DNA from: Pontivivens insulae
GTDB lineage: Bacteria; Pseudomonadota; Alphaproteobacteria; Rhodobacterales; Rhodobacteraceae
DNA: 64,000 bases
Direction: 5' to 3'
NCBI RefSeq assembly: GCF_900302495.1
Contig: NZ_OMKW01000001.1
Location: forward strand, 620,001 to 684,000
This document shows, one piece after another, positions 17,730 to 25,758 of the stretch (positions are counted from its first letter, which is position 1; every line of letters begins with the position of its first letter). The translations under genes and the position numbers were made by a program. A model generated the notes under the pieces. It was given only the letters and a program-made list of their open reading frames with translations, made no database searches and was not told the DNA's origin.

Positions 17730-18431
17730 TCATTGTAGATCTTTTACACCTGCGGAAATGCTTGAGGTGGTCAGCCCGGCCATCCGCAATTTTCGCCAAG
17801 CGCGCCGCGATACGCGCGCTGCGGGTTCGGCGCCGTTAAGTGTCAGAACGCTTGCGCCGCGAGATCTGTAAATCTCGACACCAGTTCGCATCATCTCAGC
17901 ACATTGTTGGTTGCGTGCCATTTCGCGGTTGGCCCGCCTTGCGCGTGTCGCGTGCCGCTCTGGCGGCATACGGGAAATTACGCGTTTCACGCCGACTTTT
18001 AGTGAGATGTCGAGGTGGAACAGCATGTCGGGCGTCGGCACTGCCGCGAGAAGTTCAGCGTAGACTTCAGGCTTGTTGGCATTGAACGCGAGGTAGGCAC
18101 ACCGCTGTAGAAAGCCCTCATCGACGAAGACGGTGCGCCCTTGGCTCGACGCATATTCGGCGGCGGCCCAAGAGAAAATGAATTGAGCGGTAAGCGCTTT
18201 TTGGCGTGTTGTTCCCAGTTCCGTGAGGTCGTCTAGGGTCTTGCGGACCCAAGGGTTACGGTCTCCAAAGTTCTTTTCGAGATCACTTGTCGTATTCGGA
18301 TCGAATGTTCGCCGGCGCAGTTGTCCGGATCTCACGACATCCAATCCGGCTTCCACCAATTGAGTGTGCAGCGTCACCATTAGCTGGGTTTTGCCTGCTC
18401 CGGGAGGTCCAGCAAGTTCAATGATTGGCAT
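17730..18431 (-). CDS. P-loop NTPase/kinase-like protein, function unknown
   Basis: A 233-residue protein with a Walker A motif GPPGAGKTQ at residues 8-16 right at the N-terminus, as in small-molecule kinases. A second block, VFVDEGFLQRCAYLAFN, supplies an acidic DEG motif. The segments RMPPERHATRARR, rich in arginine, and EIYRSRGASVLTLNGA near the end recur in the paralogue at 22483-23178. The fold suggests transfer of phosphate, or of sulfate if it is sulfotransferase-like, to a sugar or lipid intermediate. The exact activity is unknown. A specific name is not justified. Confidence 0.75.
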   Translation of the reverse strand: MPIIELAGPPGAGKTQLMVTLHTQLVEAGLDVVRSGQLRRRTFDPNTTSDLEKNFGDRNPWVRKTLDDLTELGTTRQKALTAQFIFSWAAAEYASSQGRTVFVDEGFLQRCAYLAFNANKPEVYAELLAAVPTPDMLFHLDISLKVGVKRVISRMPPERHATRARRANREMARNQQCAEMMRTGVEIYRSRGASVLTLNGAEPAARVSRRAWRKLRMAGLTTSSISAGVKDLQ

Positions 18432-18695
18432 ATCGACCCCAAGCTGCGTGACCCTCGCTGTCGTGCAGGGATGCCCTGCAATCTACGGCGGGCTTGATGG
18501 TCAATGGCAGAGGCTCGCAGAGACCCAAGTCCACACTTCGTGTGGTCCTAAGTGCTGAGCGGCAAGCGAATCTGCGATCTGGCACGGTTCGGTGTCCCGG
18601 ATTTTGGTGCGATTTTTCGAAGTGTTGTAACAATCGCTGTCTACTAGCAGCAAGTGGGCGCGAGCAATGCAAAGCCCGCCAAGGAACGCGAATGC

Positions 18696-19760
18696 TCAGG
18701 CAATCTCGCAGATTTCGTCCAGAAGCTCGCCAAGCTGACCTGAAATGATTTCGGGCCGATGCGCAAAGGCCTGCTCGAATGCAGCTTCCCGCCAGACTTG
18801 GCGGACAACATTGTCCACATCAAGCACTTGAGCCATGCGTCGCATCAATCTGCGGGTCTGGTTTGGCGGATATAGAAGAGAGATCAATTTTTCTGGCAGA
18901 GTCTCCTGCATGACAGGACCATCTGGTCCAATCACGGGAAGACCGAAGGTCAGACCCAGAGCAATTGATCCCGAGGAGAACACTTCGCTAAAGGGGGCAA
19001 CGAATGCATGTGCGCTTCCAAAAATCTCTGGCACGTCTGCGGTTGGAACGTAGTCCGGTAGTGTTGTTACCATCGGCAAGCGCGAGATCTGCTTTACCAG
19101 ACGGCGCATGTTCCGCGGGGTTCTCCCAGCAATGGTCAGCTTCCAATTGTCCGGGCGTCGTGTCTGAAGCAGATGTGTCGCCTCTGACAGATGCCCGATA
19201 CCTTTCTGTCCGCGCATCACGCCAAATTGCAAGAAGTGGACGGGGCCATCGGGAAGCGGACGTGCAAGCGTGGTTTCGGCTGGTTCGTAGAATCCTAGAT
19301 AGCTTGGATGAGCGATGACGCGGCACTTTTCGGGCGCTGCGCCAAGCGTGTCGACCACGAAATTGCGGGCATGGTCTGAATGGACATGAATGCGATCTGC
19401 GACATCGACAAGCGCGCTGCGTGCTTCAGCAAATGTTTCCGGGTCGCGATTGGCGTGTGGGGTTCTGTTGTGGATTGTCCACAGGATCCGCCCGCCCCGT
19501 TCTCGAAACATGTTCATATGCTCAATGTGCCAATCTAGCGTCGCCTTGTTGCCCTCGCGGTTGCGACTCTTGGCAAACATGCGGTCTTCCCAATGCAGGT
19601 GCAGGATGACAGGAGCGTCTGTGCGTTCTTGAACGGCCTCGACCTGAGGGAATTTTCGCAGTGGCAGGTACGTGTAGCGGCCCTGAAGGCCGGAATACAT
19701 CAGCGTTTGATAAGGGTTACTGCCACTGCCCAGAAGGTTGCAAACAGGGATCGGCGTCAT
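18696..19760 (-). CDS. Glycosyltransferase family 4-like protein (GT-B)
   Basis: A 354-residue GT-B type transferase. It has an N-terminal acceptor-side domain with LHLHWEDRMF and RILWTIHN, a hinge, and a C-terminal donor domain with HFLQFGVMRGQKGIGHL, then LTIAGRTPRNMRRL and APFSEVFSSGSIALGLTFGLPVIG. The usual E-x7-E motif is represented by the region around EVFSSGSIALG, where the second glutamate is not obvious. Its start codon shares the CATG at 19758-19761 with a divergent small ORF, so the two start points overlap. Confidence 0.8.
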   Translation of the reverse strand: MTPIPVCNLLGSGSNPYQTLMYSGLQGRYTYLPLRKFPQVEAVQERTDAPVILHLHWEDRMFAKSRNREGNKATLDWHIEHMNMFRERGGRILWTIHNRTPHANRDPETFAEARSALVDVADRIHVHSDHARNFVVDTLGAAPEKCRVIAHPSYLGFYEPAETTLARPLPDGPVHFLQFGVMRGQKGIGHLSEATHLLQTRRPDNWKLTIAGRTPRNMRRLVKQISRLPMVTTLPDYVPTADVPEIFGSAHAFVAPFSEVFSSGSIALGLTFGLPVIGPDGPVMQETLPEKLISLLYPPNQTRRLMRRMAQVLDVDNVVRQVWREAAFEQAFAHRPEIISGQLGELLDEICEIA

Positions 19761-19956
19761 GGAGTTCTTTCGTCACACGGCAAGCCGAAAGCTCGACACC
19801 GCGTTTGCAGAATTGGGTTTCCGCGAGTTTGGTCTGTCCGTCCGATACTGGCAAGATGATCCTGCCTTCGCCAAGTCTTTGGCAGCGTCGGACCGTTTTG
19901 ATATGCAGGATTTGCGCCACTGGGCGGTCTATGATCTGTCAGGGTGCGAAGTTTGA
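19759..19956 (+). CDS. Possible small protein of 65 residues upstream of a glycosyltransferase
   Basis: This ORF begins MEFFRHTASRKLDTAF and ends YDLSGCEV. Its ATG overlaps the divergent ATG of the family-4 gene within CATG. Codon choice looks like that of real genes here and AGGGA lies about 10 bases upstream. The stop is 20 bases before the start of the next transferase, so coupled translation is possible. No family was recognised. It could be a real small protein or the remnant of a larger gene. Confidence 0.4.
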   Translation: MEFFRHTASRKLDTAFAELGFREFGLSVRYWQDDPAFAKSLAASDRFDMQDLRHWAVYDLSGCEV

Positions 19957-19976
19957 CGTGATTGGAGATCATCTCA

Positions 19977-21176
19977 GTGAACGGTCCCTTGCTAATCTCA
20001 ACCATGAAGAATGAGGGGCCATACATTCTGGAATGGGTCGCTTATCACCAGCATATCGGGTTTTCGGACTTTCTGATCTACACCAATGATTGCGAAGATG
20101 GCACGGTGGAGATCCTAGAGCGTTTGACCGAGATGGGGGTCGTACGGCACGAGCCCAACAAGGTGCTTCGGCGTGGTCCGCACAAGAGCGCTTTGAAGTA
20201 TGCTTTTGAGCATCCGCTGACCCGGTCGGCTGAGTGGATCATGGTCAGTGACGTTGATGAGTATCTCAATATCCACATTGGCGAAGGAACAGTTCAGGAG
20301 CTGATTGCGGCACAGCCAGCGGAGACGGACTCGATTCCAGTGACTTGGAGACTGTTCTCTCACGATGGGCAGACGGCATTTCGGGATGAGCCGGTCATTG
20401 CCCAATTTACAGATGCCGAGCGATCCATGGCGCAGGGTGGATTCCCCGACCGCTTCGTGAAAACCGTTTTTCGCAAGCTCGAACAGGTCGAACGACTTGG
20501 GCTGCACCGCCCCGTCGTCGCGTCAGAGCATGTTGAAACCTATGTCAGCCGTATGCCTGACGGGACTTTGTTTGATGGGGATATGCGTGATGCGAAGGTC
20601 AAAACGCAGTTTGCCTATGATGCCGCGCAAGTGAACCACTATGCCGTGCGTTCTATTGATAGTTTCCTGGTCAAACGGGACCGCGGACGCGCCAATCATG
20701 CAAGACAGATTCTCGGCGCGGACTATTGGCAGAAGATGTGTCGCGGCGGTGATGAAGACCGAACGATCCTTCGCCATCTTGACGCGACACAGGCCCGTAT
20801 CGCGGAGTTGCGCCGGGATGAGCGTCTGGACGCGCTGCATCGGGGAGCAGTGAGTTGGCATACCGCAAAGATCGAGCAGCTGCGCGGACAACCCGCCTTC
20901 GAGGCGCTGCGCGAGGAAGTGTTGGAGCTTACGGCGGGTGAGGATCACCTGCGATTGCGAACCGAACCTGCCATGCCCCTGCGACCGGTGGAGGTCATAG
21001 ACGCGGACGCTTCGACTGGTGGACCACTGGCGGATGAAGCAGCCGCACGTCTGCAACCTCTCCTAAAAGAATTGAGGGATGTGCTTGATGGTCTCGAGCC
21101 CGTAGAGGCTGCATCGAAAGCGATTGCTCATCTGGATGCCCTCGAACAGGGTCTGCTTACGCCAGCTGAGCGATAG
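19977..21176 (+). CDS. Glycosyltransferase family 2-like protein
   Basis: A 399-residue enzyme of the Glyco_tranf_2_4 type and a relative of the single- and triple-domain enzymes at 7246-12941. Motifs in order are STMKNEGPYILEWVAYH, YTNDCEDGT, SDVDEYLNI (the DXD), WRLFSHDG, RLGLHRP, VNHYAVRSIDSFLVKRDRG. About 100 C-terminal residues beyond the transferase domain are acidic and helical. The GTG at 19977 is chosen since GGAGAT lies 9 bases before it; a TTG at 19962 is an alternative. Its substrate is unknown. Confidence 0.85.
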   Translation: MNGPLLISTMKNEGPYILEWVAYHQHIGFSDFLIYTNDCEDGTVEILERLTEMGVVRHEPNKVLRRGPHKSALKYAFEHPLTRSAEWIMVSDVDEYLNIHIGEGTVQELIAAQPAETDSIPVTWRLFSHDGQTAFRDEPVIAQFTDAERSMAQGGFPDRFVKTVFRKLEQVERLGLHRPVVASEHVETYVSRMPDGTLFDGDMRDAKVKTQFAYDAAQVNHYAVRSIDSFLVKRDRGRANHARQILGADYWQKMCRGGDEDRTILRHLDATQARIAELRRDERLDALHRGAVSWHTAKIEQLRGQPAFEALREEVLELTAGEDHLRLRTEPAMPLRPVEVIDADASTGGPLADEAAARLQPLLKELRDVLDGLEPVEAASKAIAHLDALEQGLLTPAER

Positions 21177-21295
21177 CCGATCAATCAGTCTGGGGGCGCC
21201 TCGCCATCGGGCACAGGTTGGTTTCTGCTCGTCAGCATGAAATACTAGTCGTAGGATTGCTTGGCGGGACCAACCCCGCACAAAGGGAGAGCGTT

Positions 21296-22486
21296 ATGGC
21301 ACGCAAGGAACGTAAGGCAGAGAAACTGCAGTTTCAGACGACGAGCCGCTCGGGCAGCGAGTTTCGGACGTGGTTCCGGGGCGAACATACGAACGCGCTT
21401 CCGCACAATCATCAGTTCTTCCGGCCCGGCGCGATTGAGAAATACGTGCTGAAGGGCTGGGCGCCTGAAGAACCTTTCATTGATGTGAACACCCAGGTCA
21501 CCGCGTTCGGGTCCTGTTTTGCGGCCAATATCTCGAATTGGTTGTCGAAGCGTAATTACAACGTTCTCAACAAGGCGGCTGATGCCGGCCGTGCTTATGT
21601 GGTCGCGTGCGGTGAAGGCATGGTGAACTCCTTTGTGATCCTTCAACAGTTCGAATGGGCGTGGGAGGGCAAGGATTTCGGGCAAGAGCTCTGGCACGGT
21701 TATGATGCCACCGCCTACGGTCAGGATCCGGAGGTGCAGGCGCAGACCAAAGCGATGTTTGATGAAACCGATGTGTTCATCCTGACATTCGGCCTGTCCG
21801 AAATCTGGTACGATGAGCCGACCGGCAACGTATTCTGGCGCACCATTCCGAAGGATGCCTACGACCCAGAGCGGCATAAGTTTCGGGTTTCGACCGTCGA
21901 AGAGAACAAGGCCAATATGCGCAGGATCTATGATCTGATCCGCAAGCATCGGCCAGACGCAAAGATCATCTTCACGTTGTCACCGATCCCGCTACAGGCA
22001 ACGTTTCGCGATAATTCCTGTATGACTTCCAATGCAGTGTCGAAGGGCGTGCTGCGCGTGGCAATCGACGAGCTCTACCGTGAGCTGAAGGATGAAGGGG
22101 TGCTGCACTACTGGCCCTCCTATGAGTTGATTACGGACGCGTTTGGGCAGCCTTACAAGGATGATCGCCGCCATCCCAAGGATGAGGTGCTTGATTTCAT
22201 CATGCTGTTGTTTGAGCGGACGTGGTGCCTCGACAGCGAGATGGACGAGGCGGACCAACTGCGCGGGTTTGTGATTGCAGGCGCTGCCGCTGGCCTGTTT
22301 CCCAGCGTGTTGAAGCGGATCTGCGAAAGCAAGAAGACCTTCCGCTTGCAGCGGTTTCTGGAGCGAGAGCAGATCGCGGATGATCCGCGGGTCGAAAAGG
22401 CTTTGCGCGGGTTGCTGGGCATGCTGGTCGAGGCATGGTCGAGCGAGGCCGCAGAGCATGAGACGGGTGACGAGACAGCCGCTTAG
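21296..22486 (+). CDS. GSCFA-family protein
   Basis: A 396-residue protein named for its signature, seen here as TAFGSCFAANISNWL near residue 70. GSCFA proteins have an SGNH-hydrolase-like fold and include putative acyl or pyruvyl transferases/esterases acting on glycans; this is family knowledge. FILTFGLSEIWYD, FTLSPIPLQATF and the C-terminal RHPKDEVLDFIM add further conserved positions. The ATG at 21296 follows a strong GGGAGAG and is preferred over a start at 21218. The end overlaps by 4 bases with the convergent P-loop gene. Confidence 0.85.
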   Translation: MARKERKAEKLQFQTTSRSGSEFRTWFRGEHTNALPHNHQFFRPGAIEKYVLKGWAPEEPFIDVNTQVTAFGSCFAANISNWLSKRNYNVLNKAADAGRAYVVACGEGMVNSFVILQQFEWAWEGKDFGQELWHGYDATAYGQDPEVQAQTKAMFDETDVFILTFGLSEIWYDEPTGNVFWRTIPKDAYDPERHKFRVSTVEENKANMRRIYDLIRKHRPDAKIIFTLSPIPLQATFRDNSCMTSNAVSKGVLRVAIDELYRELKDEGVLHYWPSYELITDAFGQPYKDDRRHPKDEVLDFIMLLFERTWCLDSEMDEADQLRGFVIAGAAAGLFPSVLKRICESKKTFRLQRFLEREQIADDPRVEKALRGLLGMLVEAWSSEAAEHETGDETAA

Positions 22487-23178
22487 GTGGGCGAAGGTGG
22501 CCGGGGCGATGTTTTCGCCACCAGATCGCAATCCTGCATGCACCGCCAAGCCCGCCTAAGGTTCCTGATCTGAGGGCTTGCACCGTTTAATTCCAACACC
22601 GTGACGCCCCTTGAGCGGTATATTTCGAGAGCGGATCTCATAGCCGTTTCGATTGTCGGGAGCACTTCCAAAGTCGGCATCAACCTGCGCCGCCGGACAG
22701 CTTGCCTTTCGGGTGGCAATCGCGAGATCGCGCGTTCCAAGCCCTGTTGAAAGTCGATCGTGATGTAGATTATCAAGTCGGGAACAGGTTGCTGGCGTAC
22801 AACCTCTAGATACCGATCTAGTGTCCCACCCGTGTGGGCCAGATGTGCATTTCGCTGTAAGAGGCCTTCGTCAACGAAGCCGAGATCAATGCGATGCGCC
22901 TGGATCTGCAGCGCGGACCAGGTTTCCATCCCTTGATTTAGTCGTTTTCGTTTGCTGGATCGAACGTCGCCCAGAAGTTCGGGGATGGCTTTGGCCACCT
23001 CTGGATGCGACCTGGCGAATGTTCCAAGCAAATCGAAACGCCCACTCTCTTGCAGCGCCAACGAAAGCGTTTCGGCGTGTATTGACCGCAGGCCAATGCG
23101 TCTCGTGTGGTTATGAAGAAGTTGAGCGAGTTGCGTTTTCCCTCCACCAGGAGGGCCCGCGAACTCAATGAATTTCAT
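22483..23178 (-). CDS. P-loop NTPase/kinase-like protein, paralogue of 17730-18431
   Basis: A 231-residue protein with Walker A GPPGGGKTQ at residues 8-16, the shared DEGLLQRNAHLAH block, an arginine-rich LPPERQAVRRRR stretch, and EIYRSRGVTVLELNGASP near the C-terminus. These four blocks match the protein at 17730-18431, so the two genes arose by duplication and both stay with the glycan locus. The start ATG overlaps the stop of the upstream methyltransferase as ATGA, so translation is coupled. A sugar or lipid kinase is a reasonable guess, with no direct evidence. Confidence 0.78.
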   Translation of the reverse strand: MKFIEFAGPPGGGKTQLAQLLHNHTRRIGLRSIHAETLSLALQESGRFDLLGTFARSHPEVAKAIPELLGDVRSSKRKRLNQGMETWSALQIQAHRIDLGFVDEGLLQRNAHLAHTGGTLDRYLEVVRQQPVPDLIIYITIDFQQGLERAISRLPPERQAVRRRRLMPTLEVLPTIETAMRSALEIYRSRGVTVLELNGASPQIRNLRRAWRCMQDCDLVAKTSPRPPSPT

Positions 23179-23816
23179 CAGATCGCGATGCGTTCACACA
23201 GAATGTGATGCATCTCACCATTTTCCGCAGGACCATCGAGAACCTTGCGGCGCTCTTTCGGCTCGAAACCCGCAGCGCGAAGCATGGCGTCGACATCTTC
23301 GATGGCCATGCAGGTGTCCATTGTCTCGTTTTCATCCGGCATACGCGTCTCGCCAGTATTGTGGCCCAACTGGATAATGCCATGTCCACCAATTTTAACG
23401 ATGCGCGCAAATTCACTCAATGCGACCTTGGCGTCCTTGAATGTAATGATGTTGCTTAAAAAGCGTGTCGAAACGAGGAGATCGAATTGCGCATCATCAA
23501 AGGGTACGTCAAAGGCCGAAGCTGCACGAGCGTCGATCCCGTCGAACGCATCACCCAAATCGGCAGCGGCGGCATCGATCATATCCTGTGAGATTTCGAC
23601 GCCGGAGATTGAGTAGTTCCGCTCGCGATAGAGCGGAACGAACCGCCCAGTGCCAAATGGAATGTCAACGACCGCGAGGTCGCGCGGCAACTGATCCAGC
23701 AGCTCTGCCATCTGTTCGTGCTCAATATGCCACCAACCCTGGCGACGCCGCTTGCGATTGTAGATCTCAGCAGTCCGACCGTAATAGCGATCGCCTTTTG
23801 GGTTCGGATTTGGCAT
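23178..23816 (-). CDS. Class I SAM-dependent methyltransferase
   Basis: A 212-residue methyltransferase. VVDIPFGTGRFVPLY is motif I (IPFGTGR replacing the more common DLGCGTG), GVEISQDMIDAA is motif II, and DDAQFDLLVSTRFLSNI is the motif IV region. This resembles the methyltransferase type 11 domain. It overlaps the P-loop gene by ATGA, so the pair forms a two-gene unit. The coupling suggests the methyltransferase and the P-loop protein act on the same pathway. Confidence 0.82.
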   Translation of the reverse strand: MPNPNPKGDRYYGRTAEIYNRKRRRQGWWHIEHEQMAELLDQLPRDLAVVDIPFGTGRFVPLYRERNYSISGVEISQDMIDAAAADLGDAFDGIDARAASAFDVPFDDAQFDLLVSTRFLSNIITFKDAKVALSEFARIVKIGGHGIIQLGHNTGETRMPDENETMDTCMAIEDVDAMLRAAGFEPKERRKVLDGPAENGEMHHILCERIAI

Positions 23817-23901
23817 CGGGCGCTCCTTGAAATCTCTAGCCTCAATAGGCTGATCGGAAGCTCATTTCAAGAAAACGCGCAGTCTGGCTGTTGAGCAGGC
23901 A

Positions 23902-24423
23902 TCAGAGCGACGCCGCAGAGCGGCCCGCCTGATCATAGTGCCCTGACAGCGTGCGGAGCGCGGATGCGATTTCGCTGAGCTTTTCACCCGACAATCCGGT
24001 TCGCTCAATACCCTCAAGCAAGCATTGATTGCGGACGTCACGGTAACGTTCACACAACGCGCTGCCGTCTTCAGAGGTGGAATAAAACACTTCCTTACCC
24101 CGCTTTTCGGACTCCAGAAGTCCATGTTTCAGCAGTTTCCGAAGGGCATAGTTCACTGTGTGGATGTCTTCGATATTGAGCAAAAAGGCGATATCCGTCA
24201 GCCGCTTTTCCCGCGCCCGATGGTTCACATTGTGCAAAACGAGGATTTCGAGCGGCGACAGGTCGAGGCCTCCGGCAGCGCTCATGCAGCGTTGCATCCA
24301 CCGATTGAAGGCGTTGCCCGCGATTATCAGGCCGTACTCAAATTCCGATGCCTCCCAGCCCTCGCCATCCGCCAGGTGGCGGGACGAAACGATACGGCGA
24401 CGCGGCTTGGGAGCGGTAGACAT
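23902..24423 (-). CDS. MarR-like winged-helix transcription regulator (COG5631 type)
   Basis: A 173-residue regulator. The wHTH covers about residues 50-110, with LSPLEILVLHNVNHRAREKRL and YALRKLLKHGLLESEKRGKEVFYS forming the recognition helix and wing. Alphaproteobacterial homologues of this predicted MarR-related type are stand-alone regulators. No palindrome stood out nearby. It lies between the methyltransferase and the UDP-sugar epimerase and might control the glycan genes, which is only suggested by position. Confidence 0.78.
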   Translation of the reverse strand: MSTAPKPRRRIVSSRHLADGEGWEASEFEYGLIIAGNAFNRWMQRCMSAAGGLDLSPLEILVLHNVNHRAREKRLTDIAFLLNIEDIHTVNYALRKLLKHGLLESEKRGKEVFYSTSEDGSALCERYRDVRNQCLLEGIERTGLSGEKLSEIASALRTLSGHYDQAGRSAASL

Positions 24424-24500
24424 GGCGGTTTCCTCAACGATTTATTGGAAAATCATAGGGATTTGGCAGAGAAAGGCACGTCGTTTTTGGCGTTTGGGGC

Positions 24501-25514
24501 TTACTGGCTCACATGCGGACCGTAGTAAGACTGGTACCATTCAACAAATCGCTCGATGCCGGACCGGATGTCTGTCTTTGGTACATACCCGGTCAAGTCA
24601 CGCAACAATCGGTTATCAGCCCATGTCGCCGGGACATCTCCAGCCTGAATCTCCATGTAGTTGCGCTTTGCCGTTATGCCGAGCGCCTGTTCGATCGCAT
24701 CAATAAAGTCGGTCAATTTTTCGGACTTCCCGTTGCCGATGTTCACCACTCGGAACGGGGCGACCGGTGAGAGGGTGTCGACCGCGCCAATTGGCTCGGT
24801 CCCCGGAACAGCATCAATCAATAACGAGATCGCTCGGACGAGATCTTCGGAATAGGTGAAATCGCGCCACATCTCTCCATGGTTATAGATGTCTATCGGT
24901 CGACCATCGAGAATGGCGGAGACGAACTTGAAATAGGCCATGTCGGGACGCCCCCATGGTCCATATACCGTGAAGAAGCGAAACATGGTTGTCGGAAGGT
25001 CATGCAGGTGTGCATAGGAATGCCCCATGGCTTCCGTAGCCTTCTTGGTCGCGGCATAGATAGTGAGCGGTGTGTCAGCCTTCTGTCGCTCGTCAAATGG
25101 CATTATGGTATTCGCTCCATACGCTGATGACGTCGAAGCCATCAGCAGGTGTCTCACTGCGTGAGTACGGGCTGCTTCCATGACGTTGAAGGTGCCCACG
25201 ACATTGGTATCGACATAGGCGCGAGGGTTCTCCAGCGAGTATCGCACCCCTGCCTGTGCGCCCAGATGCACGATCACTTCGGGGTGGGCGAGGTCGGAAA
25301 AGCTTGAAAAATTATTGGCGTCTTCCAACGCGCCCTCATGAAATGTGAAGGCTCCAAACTCTCTTAGTTGGGCGAGCCGCGCCTGTTTAAGGGAGACGTC
25401 ATAGTACTCGGTCATGCCGTCATGGCCGAAGACTGTGTGACCTGCGGACAGGAGCAACTTGCACAAATGGAAGCCAATGAATCCCGCAGCGCCAGTGACC
25501 ATGATGCGCGTCAA
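24501..25514 (-). CDS. NAD-dependent epimerase, probable UDP-glucuronate 4-epimerase
   Basis: A 337-residue extended short-chain dehydrogenase. The Rossmann motif is GAAGFIGFHL (about residues 8-17), the catalytic tyrosine and lysine are in YAATKKATE, and FTVYGPWGRPDMAYF is characteristic of the UDP-glucuronate 4-epimerase group, as is SGIERFVEWYQSYY at the end. It would supply UDP-galacturonate for the transferases encoded upstream. A related specificity such as UDP-glucose 4-epimerase is possible but the GRPDMAYF segment favours the glucuronate type. Confidence 0.85.
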   Translation of the reverse strand: MTRIMVTGAAGFIGFHLCKLLLSAGHTVFGHDGMTEYYDVSLKQARLAQLREFGAFTFHEGALEDANNFSSFSDLAHPEVIVHLGAQAGVRYSLENPRAYVDTNVVGTFNVMEAARTHAVRHLLMASTSSAYGANTIMPFDERQKADTPLTIYAATKKATEAMGHSYAHLHDLPTTMFRFFTVYGPWGRPDMAYFKFVSAILDGRPIDIYNHGEMWRDFTYSEDLVRAISLLIDAVPGTEPIGAVDTLSPVAPFRVVNIGNGKSEKLTDFIDAIEQALGITAKRNYMEIQAGDVPATWADNRLLRDLTGYVPKTDIRSGIERFVEWYQSYYGPHVSQ

Positions 25515-25758
25515 TGTGTGCCTCCAACCTCTTGTCGTTCGAATTGCTCGAATAGCGATAGGTCAGATCGCGGGACGGAGGCAACCTGACAGTTGAGAAC
25601 TGATCGGGCCGTAGGCTCGCTGCGTCACATGAATGACGCCAGAGAACGTCCAGCCAGACTACCAGATAGTAGTCGAACGGACCGAATTGCTCATGCGACG
25701 CTGTTAGGGATTGGCCCCTTCCGTGGGTCGTTTGCCTTGTGCAGGAGAGATCGTTCAC

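Noticed and set aside
18432-18695. 84-codon minus-strand ORF between the P-loop and family-4 genes
   Set aside because: Composition is arginine and serine rich, no ribosome binding site was seen, and it reads into the neighbouring gene in another frame.
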